64,000 nt of DNA from Bradyrhizobium sp. 199 (GCF_023073355.1 NZ_JADPJI010000008.1:124001-188000), one strand, 5' to 3'; positions 33,924 to 42,880 are shown, numbered from the stretch's first letter. Translations and numbers: made by a program. The notes: generated from the letters alone by a model not told the origin.

Positions 33924-34907
33924 ATGCCCGTACCGCAACACATCTTCGAGCCGCCGTTCAACATCATCCGTTCCAGCCACGTCGTGCTCGACGTGACCGA
34001 TTTGAAGCTGAGCCGCGAGTTTTACGAGACCATTGTCGGCCTGCATGTCGAGGATACCGACGACAAAGCCGTGTACTTGCGCGCTGCGGAAGAGCATCAG
34101 CATCACTCGCTCGTGCTGCGGAAAGCCTCGGCGCCGGCTTGCGCCCGGCTCGGCTTCAAGGTCGGCAGCGAGGGGGACCTCGACAAGGCCGCCGCGTTCC
34201 TGTCCGAGCACGGCCTCGGATACGCCTTCGTCGATCAGCCGTTCCAGGGCCGCACGCTGCAATTCACCGACCCATTCGGCTTCCAGATCGAGCTCTACGC
34301 ATCGATGGACCGCCGGCCGCATCTCTTGCGTCGCTACGACCTCTATCGGGGCTGCCATCCGCAGCGGCTCGATCATTTCAACGTGTTCGCCGCCGAAGTG
34401 CAGGACACGGTCGAGTTCTATGCGCGGCTCGGCTTCCGTCTCACCGAATACGCCGAGGAGGACGGACCCAGCGGCCGCATTGCCGCAGCCTGGATGCATC
34501 GCAAGGGCAATGTCCACGACTTCGCCATCACCAATGGCAAGGGCCCTCGCCTGCACCATTTCGCCTATTGGACGCCGACGGCGATGAACATCATCCATCT
34601 CTGCGACGTCATGGCCTCGCAAGGCTTCGTCAAGAACATCGAGCGCGGCCCGGGGCGCCACGGCATCTCGAACGCATTCTTCCTCTATGTCCGCGACCCC
34701 GACGGGCACCGGCTCGAGCTCTACACCAGCGACTATTTCACGGGGGATCACGACCACGAGCCGCTGCGCTGGTCGTTGCGCGATCCGCGCCGCCAGACGC
34801 TGTGGGGCGCACCGGCGCCGCGCTCCTGGTTCGAGCAGGGCTCGCCCTTCTCAGGCCAAGCCATGCGCGAGCCGAAATTCGTGGCCGACGTGCTGGTGGC
34901 GGATTGA
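33924..34907 (+). CDS. hpaD: 3,4-dihydroxyphenylacetate 2,3-dioxygenase
   Basis: 327 residues, type I (vicinal-oxygen-chelate) extradiol dioxygenase with two VOC modules. In the C-terminal module the metal ligands are probably His151 (QRLDHFNVF), His211 or 212 (RLHHFAYW) and Glu265 (GHRLELYT), a 2-His-1-carboxylate site for Fe or Mn. It opens the homoprotocatechuate ring between C2 and C3. It resembles the Brevibacterium/Arthrobacter-type enzyme and not the unrelated class III HpaD of enterobacteria. AGGGG precedes the ATG. It sits between hpaE and hpaG. Confidence 0.92.
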   Translation: MPVPQHIFEPPFNIIRSSHVVLDVTDLKLSREFYETIVGLHVEDTDDKAVYLRAAEEHQHHSLVLRKASAPACARLGFKVGSEGDLDKAAAFLSEHGLGYAFVDQPFQGRTLQFTDPFGFQIELYASMDRRPHLLRRYDLYRGCHPQRLDHFNVFAAEVQDTVEFYARLGFRLTEYAEEDGPSGRIAAAWMHRKGNVHDFAITNGKGPRLHHFAYWTPTAMNIIHLCDVMASQGFVKNIERGPGRHGISNAFFLYVRDPDGHRLELYTSDYFTGDHDHEPLRWSLRDPRRQTLWGAPAPRSWFEQGSPFSGQAMREPKFVADVLVAD

Positions 34908-34910
34908 GCC

Positions 34911-35780
34911 ATGAAGCTTCCTCGCCTCGCCACCTATTCCGTAAAGGGTGATGTCAGCTACGGCGCCGTCATGGAGGGCGGCATGGTCGATCTCTCCAAG
35001 CGCCATGCAAAGGACTATCCAACGCTGCGGGAAGTGATCGCGGCCGGAAAGCTCGTAAGCTTTGCCGAGGAAGCGGCCAGCCGCAAGCCGGATCACGCGC
35101 TCGGCGACATCACCTGGTTGCCGCCGGTGCCCGCGCCGGAAAAGATCATCTGCATCGGCGTCAACTATCCCGACCGCAATGCCGAGTACAAGGACGGGCA
35201 GGACGCGCCGAAATATCCGAGCATGTTCATGCGTTCGCCACGTTCGTTCGTCGGTCACGACTCGCCGCTGGTGCGCCCGCGCGCATCCGCTCAGCTCGAT
35301 TATGAGGGCGAGATCGTGCTGGTGATCGGCAAGCAAGGCCGGCACATCCCGGAGAGCACAGCGCTCGATCACATCGCCGCGCTCACGCTCTGCAACGAAG
35401 GTTCGGTGCGCGACTGGCTCCGCCACGCCAAGTTCAATGTGACGCAGGGCAAGAACTTTGATTCCAGCGGCAGCATCGGCCCATCGCTGGTACCCTACAC
35501 GCAGGAATCACAGATCGCCGACGTCAGGCTCACCACGCATGTCAACGGCGAGCTCAGGCAGGACGATCGCACCAGCCGGCTGATGTTCTCCTTCCGCTAC
35601 CTCATCAACTATATCTCCACCTTCGCAACCCTCGTCCCCGGGGATATCATTGTCACGGGCACGCCGATCGGCGCCGGTGCGCGGTTCGATCCGCCGCGCT
35701 ATTTGAAACCCGGGGACACCGTCGAGATCGCGGCCGAGGGCATCGGGTGCCTGCGCAACGGTGTCGTCGACGAAGCCTGA
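34911..35780 (+). CDS. hpaG: Fumarylacetoacetate-hydrolase-family protein, probable HpaG decarboxylase
   Basis: 289 residues of the FAH fold. Key segments: KIICIGVNYPDRNAEY, the metal site LDYEGEIVLVIGK, GKNFDSSGSIGPSLVP and IIVTGTPIGAG. In this operon it fits 5-oxopent-3-ene-1,2,5-tricarboxylate decarboxylase (HpaG), the step before HpaH. The enterobacterial HpaG has two FAH domains; this one has a single domain. It starts 3 bp after hpaD. Ureidoglycolate lyase and acylpyruvase are related alternatives. Confidence 0.85.
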   Translation: MKLPRLATYSVKGDVSYGAVMEGGMVDLSKRHAKDYPTLREVIAAGKLVSFAEEAASRKPDHALGDITWLPPVPAPEKIICIGVNYPDRNAEYKDGQDAPKYPSMFMRSPRSFVGHDSPLVRPRASAQLDYEGEIVLVIGKQGRHIPESTALDHIAALTLCNEGSVRDWLRHAKFNVTQGKNFDSSGSIGPSLVPYTQESQIADVRLTTHVNGELRQDDRTSRLMFSFRYLINYISTFATLVPGDIIVTGTPIGAGARFDPPRYLKPGDTVEIAAEGIGCLRNGVVDEA

Positions 35781-35805
35781 CCAACCATCGAAGTGGAATA
35801 GCCAG

Positions 35806-37434
35806 ATGACCACCCTCACCGGCGGCGAAGCGATCGTAAGCGGCCTGGTCGCCCAAGGCGTCGACACCGTGTTCGGCCTGCCCGGTGCGCAGGTCTACGG
35901 CCTGTTCGACGCCTTTCACCAGGCCCAGCTCAAGGTGATCGGGGCACGGCACGAGCAGGCCTGCGGCTACATGGCGTTCGGCTATGCGCGCTCCAGCGGC
36001 AGGCCCGGCGTGTTCAGCGTGGTGCCCGGCCCCGGCGTGCTCAATGCAAGCGCGGCGCTGCTCACCGCGTTCGGCTGCAACGAGCCTGTGCTGTGCGTCA
36101 CGGGCCAGGTGCCGACGACGTTCCTGGGCAAGGGCCGCGGTCATCTGCATGAGATGCCGGACCAGCTCGCGACCTTGCGCACCTATGTGAAATGGGCCGA
36201 CCGGATCGAATATCCCGGAAATGCGCCGACGGTCGTCGCGCGCGCCTTCCAGGAAATGATGTCGGGCCGGCGTGGCCCTGCCTCGGTCGAGATGCCCTGG
36301 GACGTGTTCACTCAGCGCGCGGACACCGCGGCGGCGCTGGTGCTGGAGCCCTTGCCCGCGCCGCAACCCGATCCTGATCTCGTGAAGCAGGCCGCCGCGC
36401 TGATCAAGAACAGCAAGGCGCCGATGATTTTCGTCGGCAGCGGCGCGATCGAGGCAGGCGAGGAGATTCTGGAACTTGCCGAGATGATCGATGCACCCGT
36501 GGTCGCCTTCCGCAGCGGCCGCGGCATCGTCTCCAACGCGCACGAGCTCGGCCTCACCATGGCCGCGGCCTACAGACTGTGGCCGAACACCGATGTGATG
36601 ATCGCGATCGGCACCCGCGCGGAACTGCCGGCTTCGGGCTTCCGCTGGCCCTATCAGCCGAAGGGGCTGAAATCCGTTCGGATCGACATCGATCCGGTCG
36701 AGATGCGCCGGGTCGTTGTCGATGCAGGCATCGTCGCTGATGCCAAAGCCGGAACGGCCGATCTCGTCGCGGCCGTGAAGAAGGCTGGCTATGCGCGGAC
36801 CCGTGGCCGTCGGGAGGAGATCCGCGACGCCACTGCGACGGCGCAAGCGGAGATCCAGCGCATCCAGCCGCAGATGGCCTATCTCAACATCCTGCGCGAG
36901 GTGCTGCCGGCGAACGCGATCGTCACTGATGAATTGTCGCAGTTCGGCTTCGCCTCCTGGTACGGCTTTCCGATCTATGAGCCGCGCACCTTCATCACCT
37001 CGGGCTACCAGGGCACGCTCGGCTCGGGCTTCCCGACCGCGCTCGGAGCCAAAGTCGCCAATCCCGACAAGCCGGTGGTGGCGATCACCGGCGACGGCGG
37101 CTTCATGTTCGGCGTGCAGGAGCTTGCCACCGCCGTGCAGTTCAACATCGGCGTGGTGACGCTGGTGTTCAACAACAACGCCTACGGCAATGTCCGCCGC
37201 GACCAACGCGAACGCTTCGACGGCCGCGTGGTGGCGTCAGATCTCGTCAATCCTGATTTCGTCAAGCTCGCGGAGTCCTTTGGCGTCGCGGCCGCACGTG
37301 TCACTGCGCCGGATCAGTTCAAGGCGGCGATGGAGAAGGCGCTGGCTCATGGCGGGCCGTATCTGATTTCGGTCGAAGTGACGCGGGATTCGGAAGTCAG
37401 CCCTTGGGCGTTCATCCATCCGCCAAAGCCTTGA
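35806..37434 (+). CDS. Thiamine-pyrophosphate-dependent enzyme, acetolactate-synthase-like
   Basis: 542 residues. Three ThDP-enzyme domains: an N-terminal PYR domain (GARHEQACGYMAFGYARSSG with the cofactor-activating Glu near 50), a central domain and a C-terminal PP domain with GDGGFMFGVQE...NNNAYGN (about 427-465) binding Mg-ThDP. The subgroup includes acetolactate synthase-like and benzoylformate-decarboxylase-like enzymes; I cannot choose. Starting at MTTLTGG puts it 25 bp after hpaG, so it is co-transcribed with the ring-cleavage genes. It could decarboxylate a 2-oxo acid such as an arylpyruvate feeding the pathway; that is inference from position. Confidence 0.88.
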   Translation: MTTLTGGEAIVSGLVAQGVDTVFGLPGAQVYGLFDAFHQAQLKVIGARHEQACGYMAFGYARSSGRPGVFSVVPGPGVLNASAALLTAFGCNEPVLCVTGQVPTTFLGKGRGHLHEMPDQLATLRTYVKWADRIEYPGNAPTVVARAFQEMMSGRRGPASVEMPWDVFTQRADTAAALVLEPLPAPQPDPDLVKQAAALIKNSKAPMIFVGSGAIEAGEEILELAEMIDAPVVAFRSGRGIVSNAHELGLTMAAAYRLWPNTDVMIAIGTRAELPASGFRWPYQPKGLKSVRIDIDPVEMRRVVVDAGIVADAKAGTADLVAAVKKAGYARTRGRREEIRDATATAQAEIQRIQPQMAYLNILREVLPANAIVTDELSQFGFASWYGFPIYEPRTFITSGYQGTLGSGFPTALGAKVANPDKPVVAITGDGGFMFGVQELATAVQFNIGVVTLVFNNNAYGNVRRDQRERFDGRVVASDLVNPDFVKLAESFGVAAARVTAPDQFKAAMEKALAHGGPYLISVEVTRDSEVSPWAFIHPPKP

Positions 37435-37435
37435 T

Positions 37436-37514
37436 GTCGTTCCGGGGCGGCTCGCAGAGCCGAACCCGGAACCTCGAGATCCCGGGTTCGCGCTTGCGCG
37501 CGCCCCCGAATGAC
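37436..37514. repeat. Intergenic repeat, CGTTCCGGGGCGG family (short copy)
   Basis: CGTTCCGGGGCGG and CCCGGAACCTCGAGATCCCGG match the element at 33786-33900. It lies in the convergent gap between the TPP enzyme and the AlkB-like gene. Confidence 0.7.
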
Positions 37515-37519
37515 TTCTC

Positions 37520-38173
37520 TCATCGCGTCCTGCGGAACGTCAGGTTGATCCGCTTCCGCCCGAGCAGCGCGTGCTCACCCTCTGCGAGCGGCGCGACGCC
37601 GTGATAGGCGAGCCTGCTCGCCCCGCCCCAGACCACGACGTCGCCATGGACCAGCCGGAAGCGGCGCGGCTTGTCGCCGCGCGCGAGGCCGCCAAACAGG
37701 AAGGTCGCGGGCAGGCCGAGCGAGACCGAGACGATCGGCGCGGAATAATCCAGCTCGTCCTTGTCCTGGTGCAGCGACAGCCGCGTGCCGGGTTCGTAGC
37801 GGTTGACGAGGCATGCATCCGGCGCGAAGTCTTTGAAGCCGCCCTGCTCCGCCGCGCGGCGGGCGAGATCGCGCAGCACCGGCGGCATTTCGGGCCATGG
37901 CGCACCGGTTCGGGGATCTATGGGGTCATAGCGATAGCCGGTGTGATCGGTGATCCAGCCGCGCTCGCCGCAATTGGTCATCGCTACCGACATCAGGTGG
38001 CCGCCGGGCGTGGTCATCCGGCGGAACGGCGATTGCGCCACGATCGCACGCACTGCTGCGATCAGCTCGCCCTCGATCGGCTTGACGAAGCCGCGCAGCA
38101 GCACCGCGCCATCGGCGATCTCTTCGCGCGACGGCTGCGCCTCGGCGACGTTGTCGAACAGATCAGCCGTCAA
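37520..38173 (-). CDS. alkB: AlkB-type 2-oxoglutarate/Fe(II) dioxygenase
   Basis: 217 residues. The HxD motif is in LSLHQDKDELDY, the distal His in LAYHGVAP, and the 2-oxoglutarate-binding Arg in RINLTFRRTR; GERGWITDHTGYRY is the nucleotide-recognition-lid region. AlkB removes methyl groups from N1-methyladenine and N3-methylcytosine in DNA. The start is a TTG (LTADLFDN), 9 bp after the stop of another 2OG oxygenase on the same strand. Family length is normal (E. coli 216). Confidence 0.93.
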   Translation of the reverse strand: MTADLFDNVAEAQPSREEIADGAVLLRGFVKPIEGELIAAVRAIVAQSPFRRMTTPGGHLMSVAMTNCGERGWITDHTGYRYDPIDPRTGAPWPEMPPVLRDLARRAAEQGGFKDFAPDACLVNRYEPGTRLSLHQDKDELDYSAPIVSVSLGLPATFLFGGLARGDKPRRFRLVHGDVVVWGGASRLAYHGVAPLAEGEHALLGRKRINLTFRRTR

Positions 38174-38182
38174 CGCCTGCGC

Positions 38183-38938
38183 TCATTTGGCATCATGGAA
38201 GATCACACCCAGCGTGTGGCGCTGGCCGGACCTGATCCGGCTGACGCCATGACGCATGTTAACGCGATAGGTGCCGCGTGTCCCCTGCACCGGACGGTGA
38301 TGCACGGCGAAGGCGACCGCATCGCCTTGCGCGAGCGGAACCACTTCGGCGCGGGACTGCATGCGCGGGCGCTGCTCGGTCAGCACGAACTCGCCGCCGG
38401 TGAAATCGCGCCCCGGTTCGGACAGCAGGATAGCGACCTGAAGCGGGAACACGTGCTCGCCATAGAGGTCCTGATGCAGGCAGTTGAAGTCGCCGGCTTC
38501 ATATTGCAGCAGCAGCGGCGTCGGCCGCGCCTGCCCCGCCTCGTGGCAGCGCTTCAGGAAGGCTGCATGCGCAGTGGGATAGCGGATGTCGATCCCCATC
38601 GCCTCGTTCCAGCGATTGGCCACGGCTTGAAGATGCGCGTACAGCGCCGGGCGGAGCTGCGCGATCAGACCGGACAGTGGATACGCGAAATATTTGTATT
38701 CGCCGCGGCCAAAGCCGTGACGGCCCATGACGATACGGCTGCGGAAGTGCGCATCGTCCGAGTAGAGCGCGGCGATGGCACCACACTGGTCAGGCGTCAG
38801 CAGGCCCTTGAGGACGGCGCAGCCCTGGGAGTCAAGCTCGCTGGTAATTTGAGCCCAAGGGAGCGCATCGACGCGGCTGGTGATCTCGGTCGGGAGCGAA
38901 TGAGCTGGTTTTCGTGCTGTTGCTGTCATGGCACTCAT
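38183..38938 (-). CDS. 2-oxoglutarate/Fe(II)-dependent oxygenase
   Basis: 251 residues. The jelly-roll core shows CLHQDLYGEHVFPLQ with the HxD pair, GGEFVLTEQRPRMQS, and a distal His/Arg segment TYRVNMRHGVSRIRSG. It resembles prolyl-4-hydroxylase-like proteins often found beside ada and alkB in alphaproteobacteria. The direct coupling to alkB (9 bp) suggests a role in alkylation repair or a related stress; no ada gene is present in the window. Two possible ATGs lie nine bases apart. Confidence 0.85.
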   Translation of the reverse strand: MSAMTATARKPAHSLPTEITSRVDALPWAQITSELDSQGCAVLKGLLTPDQCGAIAALYSDDAHFRSRIVMGRHGFGRGEYKYFAYPLSGLIAQLRPALYAHLQAVANRWNEAMGIDIRYPTAHAAFLKRCHEAGQARPTPLLLQYEAGDFNCLHQDLYGEHVFPLQVAILLSEPGRDFTGGEFVLTEQRPRMQSRAEVVPLAQGDAVAFAVHHRPVQGTRGTYRVNMRHGVSRIRSGQRHTLGVIFHDAK

Positions 38939-38984
38939 CCTCGCAGCCAGTCGCCGCCGCCGCCACCCGATTTCCGTCTCTCTC

Positions 38985-39070
38985 CGTCATTGCGAGCGGA
39001 GCGAAGCAATCCAGTCTTTCCGCGGAGGGATGCTGGATTGCTTCGTCGCAAGGGCTCCTCGCAATGACGG
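38985..39070. repeat. Intergenic repeat, CATTGCGAG...GAAGCAATCCAG palindromic family
   Basis: CGTCATTGCGAGCGGAGCGAAGCAATCCAG is mirrored by CTGGATTGCTTCGTCGCAAG...GCAATGACGG, so the element folds into a long hairpin. Other copies are at 56151-56318 and 58601-58688. Confidence 0.8.
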
Positions 39071-39112
39071 CGGAGAGAGCTTCGCTGGCGATAACGATCG
39101 GGAAGGAAGGCC

Positions 39113-39799
39113 TCAGCCGCGCACCGGCAGCGTCAACACGTCATACCCGTGCTTGATCGTGCGCTTCAGCACGGGATCCTCCAGCTCGAACTCGAAGCGG
39201 TCGGCGGGGCGGATGCCGCCCTTGGCGGCGAAGGTGCCGCCGAACATGGCGCAGCCGTCGGGCAGCTTGCCGCCATCAAAGCCGCGCGCGATGAGATCTT
39301 TCACCGGCAGCATCGCATCCAGCGTGCCTTCCTGGTAGAGCACGCGCTCGCTCCTGATCGTGGCCCAGGAGCGCAGGATCATCTTGTCCCAGTGGCCGAT
39401 GACGTCTTCCAGCTCCCACAGCGTCGAGGCGATCGGCTTGTCGCACATCTGCTTGGACACCGTGACGCTGTAGGCCTCGACCTTGCGATCGGTGTGGTCG
39501 GAGCCGCAGCCGACGAAGATGCGGCCCTGCCAGCCGATCAGCACGAATTCGACCTCGCCGGAGGAATCGGTACCGGTGCATTCGATGCTGTCCTCCTGCG
39601 TGAGCCGCCGCGCCGACGCACGGTAGTAGATCGGCGTCGATGCCGGCGGGGCAATGCCCATCTCCTGCAGCTCTTTGATGTGGTTGTCGCGCGCGACCGG
39701 ATCGCGGCCGGTCCAGCCGGCGATCACCATCTGATCGATCGCCAGCGTCAGCGGCGTGGTGGTACCCTGGGCGTCGACGGTGAAGGTGAGATCAAACAC
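39113..39799 (-). CDS. DUF2848-family protein
   Basis: 228 residues related to the fumarylacetoacetate-hydrolase fold by annotation of the DUF2848 family (RDPVARDNHIKELQEMGIAPP, GTDSSGEVEFVLI, GCGSDHTDRKVEAYSV, FGGTFAAKGGIRPADRFEFEL). The GTG start (VFDLTFTVD) overlaps the amidase stop by 8 bp, so the pair is coupled. Joint occurrence with an amidase suggests breakdown of an amide-containing metabolite, but the substrate is unknown. Confidence 0.85.
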   Translation of the reverse strand: MFDLTFTVDAQGTTTPLTLAIDQMVIAGWTGRDPVARDNHIKELQEMGIAPPASTPIYYRASARRLTQEDSIECTGTDSSGEVEFVLIGWQGRIFVGCGSDHTDRKVEAYSVTVSKQMCDKPIASTLWELEDVIGHWDKMILRSWATIRSERVLYQEGTLDAMLPVKDLIARGFDGGKLPDGCAMFGGTFAAKGGIRPADRFEFELEDPVLKRTIKHGYDVLTLPVRG

Positions 39800-41141
39800 G
39801 AATGACGGCCTCCATGCCGGCAGCAAGTTCGAAAATGCGGCGGTCCGACCCGCCCGCGCCCGCCAGCATCAGGCCGACGGGGACGTCGCCCTGGCGATGT
39901 GCCGGCAGCGAGATGGCGCAGCCGTCGATCAAGTTGATCAGGCTGCAATTACGCAGTGCGCGGATGTTCTCGCGCGTGAATGCCTTGTCCTCGGCAAGGT
40001 CGGCGATCTTCGGCGGCGTGTTGGGCGTGGTCGGCAGCACAAGGGCATCATAGGCCGCTATGCGCGCGTTGACGCGGGCGATCAGCGAGCGGCGCTCGTT
40101 GAGCAGATCGATGTAATCGGCTGCGCTCTGCGCCTCGCCGCGCATGATCCGCACGGAAACCCGGGGATCGTAGACTTCGCCCTTCGCGTTGATGAGATAG
40201 CGATGCCAGGCGTAGCTCTCGGAAGCGGCAAAGCCGCCCTTGGCGTTCATCGGGCCGATATCGTGGAATTCGGCCATCTCGATGCGCTCGATGATGGCGC
40301 CGTGATCCGACAGCGACTTCAGAGCGCGCTCGAAGGTTTCGGCCACCTCTGGGTCGAGCTCGTCGAGCGCGATCGTGGTTGGCACCGCGAGCCTCATGCC
40401 CTGGACCGGCCGCGGCTTCAACGGCGCGATGGGCTCGTTCGCGAGCACCGCGTCGAGTATGGCACAGCAACTGACCGATCGTGCCAGAGGCCCGATGCTG
40501 TCGAGCGAGAACGACAACGGCACGGAGCCATCGAGCGGCACGCGCCGCTGCGTCGGCTTGTAGCCGACGATGCCGTTGAAGGCCGCCGGAATCCGGCAGG
40601 AGCCGCCCGTGTCCGTGCCGAGCGCGCCATGCGCCATACCGTCGAGCACGGAGACCGCAGCACCCGAGGAGGAGCCGCCGGGAACGTGCCCCGCGGCCCG
40701 GTTCCAGGCTCCCTTGGGTGTGCCGTAATGCGGATTGATGCCGATGCCGGAATAGGCGAACTCGGTCATGTTGGTGCGCCCGATCACGACGAAGCCGGCC
40801 CTGCGCAGCCGCGCGACCGTCACGGCATCCTGCTCGGCCGGCGGGGAATCGTCGAGCGCGCGCGAGCCGGCGCACGTCACCTGTCCCTTGATGTCGAACA
40901 GATCCTTGATCGAGATGGGGATACCGGCATAGCGCGATGGCGCCGCCTTGGCCTTGCGTAAGCCGTCCATCGCGTCGGCCGCCGCGAGCGCGGCGTCCTT
41001 GTCGACGTGGAGGAAGGCGCGCTGGCCCTCGCCGGCGGGATCGGCGATCCTGGCGATGCAGGCCTCGACCAGCTTGCGGGCGGTGGTGCGGCCGCTTTCG
41101 AGGTCCTCGGCGAGCTTCGCCAGTGTCGGAAATTCGGGCAT
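39792..41141 (-). CDS. Amidase-signature family hydrolase
   Basis: 449 residues with the Ser-Ser-Lys triad: Lys in GIPISIKDLFDIKG, cis-Ser in GHVPGGSSSGAAVSV and nucleophile Ser in GTDTGGSCRIPAAFNGIVGYKP. It belongs with the GatA-like/AtzF-like amidases but is not GatA, because gatB and gatC are absent. It would hydrolyse a small amide to acid and ammonia. An upstream frame on the same strand is only the shadow of the thiolase gene. Divergent from the DUF35/thiolase group. Confidence 0.92.
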   Translation of the reverse strand: MPEFPTLAKLAEDLESGRTTARKLVEACIARIADPAGEGQRAFLHVDKDAALAAADAMDGLRKAKAAPSRYAGIPISIKDLFDIKGQVTCAGSRALDDSPPAEQDAVTVARLRRAGFVVIGRTNMTEFAYSGIGINPHYGTPKGAWNRAAGHVPGGSSSGAAVSVLDGMAHGALGTDTGGSCRIPAAFNGIVGYKPTQRRVPLDGSVPLSFSLDSIGPLARSVSCCAILDAVLANEPIAPLKPRPVQGMRLAVPTTIALDELDPEVAETFERALKSLSDHGAIIERIEMAEFHDIGPMNAKGGFAASESYAWHRYLINAKGEVYDPRVSVRIMRGEAQSAADYIDLLNERRSLIARVNARIAAYDALVLPTTPNTPPKIADLAEDKAFTRENIRALRNCSLINLIDGCAISLPAHRQGDVPVGLMLAGAGGSDRRIFELAAGMEAVIRV

Positions 41142-41318
41142 GTCTGTCTCACGGAATATTGTCGCGCGCAATCTATAGCGCTGCCTCAGTTCGACACAAG
41201 CATTGTGCGCATGATGGCATGCATGCGTATTGCTGGACCGTTGACGCACCATGGTCGATTGTCCCATCAAGATTGAACAGGCGGGCGTGAGGCCTGATTT
41301 CTGGGAGGGCGTTCCGAC

Positions 41319-41732
41319 ATGGCCGAACCGCAGCGCGCGCGACCGAAACCGACGCCGGAGACCCAGCATTTCTGGGACGGCACCAAGGCGGGGGAATTGC
41401 GCCTGCAGCGCTGCGACGCCTGCGCCCATATCTACTTCCCGCCGCGCCCGTTCTGCCCGTCCTGCGCCTCGCGCAAGGTGAGCATTTTCAAGGCGAGCGG
41501 CAAGGGCTTCCTCTACAGCTACGTGATCAACCACCGTCCTGCCGCGCCCGGCTTCACGCCGCCTTATGCGATCGCGGTGGTCGAGCTCGACGAGGGGCCG
41601 CGCATGATGAGCAACATCATCGACTGCCCGCAGACGCCCGAGGCGCTCGAGCTCGACATGAAGCTCGAGGTCACCTTCCAGGCGCTCGACGACAAGATCA
41701 CCCTCCCCGTCTTCCGTCCGGCGAAGGAGTAG
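41319..41732 (+). CDS. Zn-ribbon/OB-fold DUF35 protein
   Basis: 137 residues. The N-terminal rubredoxin-like zinc ribbon is LQRCDACAHIYFPPRPFCPSC, followed by an OB-fold (GKGFLYSYVINHRPAAPGF). DUF35 proteins act as partner subunits of SCP2-type thiolases, retro-aldolases or hydratases on CoA esters and stabilise them. GGGAGGG precedes the ATG and the thiolase starts 3 bp after its stop. Confidence 0.92.
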   Translation: MAEPQRARPKPTPETQHFWDGTKAGELRLQRCDACAHIYFPPRPFCPSCASRKVSIFKASGKGFLYSYVINHRPAAPGFTPPYAIAVVELDEGPRMMSNIIDCPQTPEALELDMKLEVTFQALDDKITLPVFRPAKE

Positions 41733-41735
41733 GTC

Positions 41736-42875
41736 ATGCGCAGCAACCAGGTTGCCGTCGTCGGCGCGGCCGAGACCACTGAGCTTGGCGTCATTCCCAA
41801 CGCCTCGCAGCTCCAGCTTCACGCGGATGCCGCGCTCAACGCTATCGCTGATGCCGGGCTGAAGCTGTCCGACATCGACGGCTTCGCCACCGCGGTCGAG
41901 ACGCCGCAGCAGGTCTGCCACTATCTCGGCATCAAGCCGACCTGGGTGGACGGCACCTCCGTCGGCGGCTGCTCCTTCATGCTGCACGTCCGCCATGCCG
42001 CCGCGGCGATCGAGGCCGGCCTGTGCAAGACGGTGCTGATCACCCATGCTGAGAGCGGCAAGTCGATGATCGGCAAGGCGCCGCGCTCGATCCCCGCCGA
42101 CAGCCTGCAAGGCCAGTTCGAGGCGCCCTATGGCGTTTACGGTCCGCCCAGCATGTTTCCGATTCCCGTGCTGCGCTTCATGAAGACCTACGGCATCACG
42201 CACGAGCAGCTGGCCTCGGTCGCGGTGGTGCAGCGGGAATGGGCGGCGAAGAATCCGCGCGCGATGATGAAGGACCCGATCACGGTCGCGGACGTGCTCA
42301 ACTCGCGCATGATCGCCTATCCGTTTCGCCTGTTGCAGTGCTGCCTCGTCACCGACGGCGGCGGCGCGCTGATCCTGACCTCGGCCGACCGCGCCAAGGA
42401 TTTTCCGCGCAAGCCCGTCTACATCATGGGCACCGGCGAGAGCGCGGAGACGCCGATGGTCAGCCAGATGGAGACCTTCAATTCCTCGCGCGCCTTCAAG
42501 ACGGCGGGGCCGCTGGCCTTCAGGGAGGCCGGCATCGCGCACGAGGACGTCGATCATCTCATGATCTACGATGCATTTGCGCATCTGCCGCTGTTCGGAC
42601 TCGGCGACCTCGGCTTCATGCCGCATGAGGAGACCGGAAAGTTCATCGCGGACGGCAACACGCGGCCCGGCGGGAAGCTGCCGCTCAACACCAATGGCGG
42701 CGGCCTCTCCTACATGCATTCGGGCATGTACGGCATGTACGCGCTGCAGGAGAGCGTGCGGCAAATGCGCGGCATCGCGCCGGCCCAGGTCGCCAACGCG
42801 AAGATTTCAGTGTGCCACGGCGTCGGCGGCATGTTCGCCGCGTCGGGCACGATCGTGTTTACGAACGAGAGGTAA
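41736..42875 (+). CDS. SCP2/SCPx-type thiolase
   Basis: 379 residues of the thiolase-like superfamily. VDGTSVGGCSFMLH contains the nucleophilic Cys region and CHGVGGMFAASG the C-terminal active-site segment. With its DUF35 partner just upstream and an SDR just downstream it forms a three-gene beta-oxidation module: thiolytic or retro-aldol cleavage of a CoA ester made by the SDR. Such pairs act on branched or cyclic side chains in steroid and terpenoid degraders, but the substrate here is unknown. Confidence 0.9.
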   Translation: MRSNQVAVVGAAETTELGVIPNASQLQLHADAALNAIADAGLKLSDIDGFATAVETPQQVCHYLGIKPTWVDGTSVGGCSFMLHVRHAAAAIEAGLCKTVLITHAESGKSMIGKAPRSIPADSLQGQFEAPYGVYGPPSMFPIPVLRFMKTYGITHEQLASVAVVQREWAAKNPRAMMKDPITVADVLNSRMIAYPFRLLQCCLVTDGGGALILTSADRAKDFPRKPVYIMGTGESAETPMVSQMETFNSSRAFKTAGPLAFREAGIAHEDVDHLMIYDAFAHLPLFGLGDLGFMPHEETGKFIADGNTRPGGKLPLNTNGGGLSYMHSGMYGMYALQESVRQMRGIAPAQVANAKISVCHGVGGMFAASGTIVFTNER

Positions 42876-42880
42876 TCCAC

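Noticed and set aside
41142..42764. An upstream extension of the amidase reading frame to 990 codons
   Set aside because: It runs antisense through the DUF35 and thiolase genes. The amidase starts at the conserved MPEFPTL with a normal length of 449 residues.
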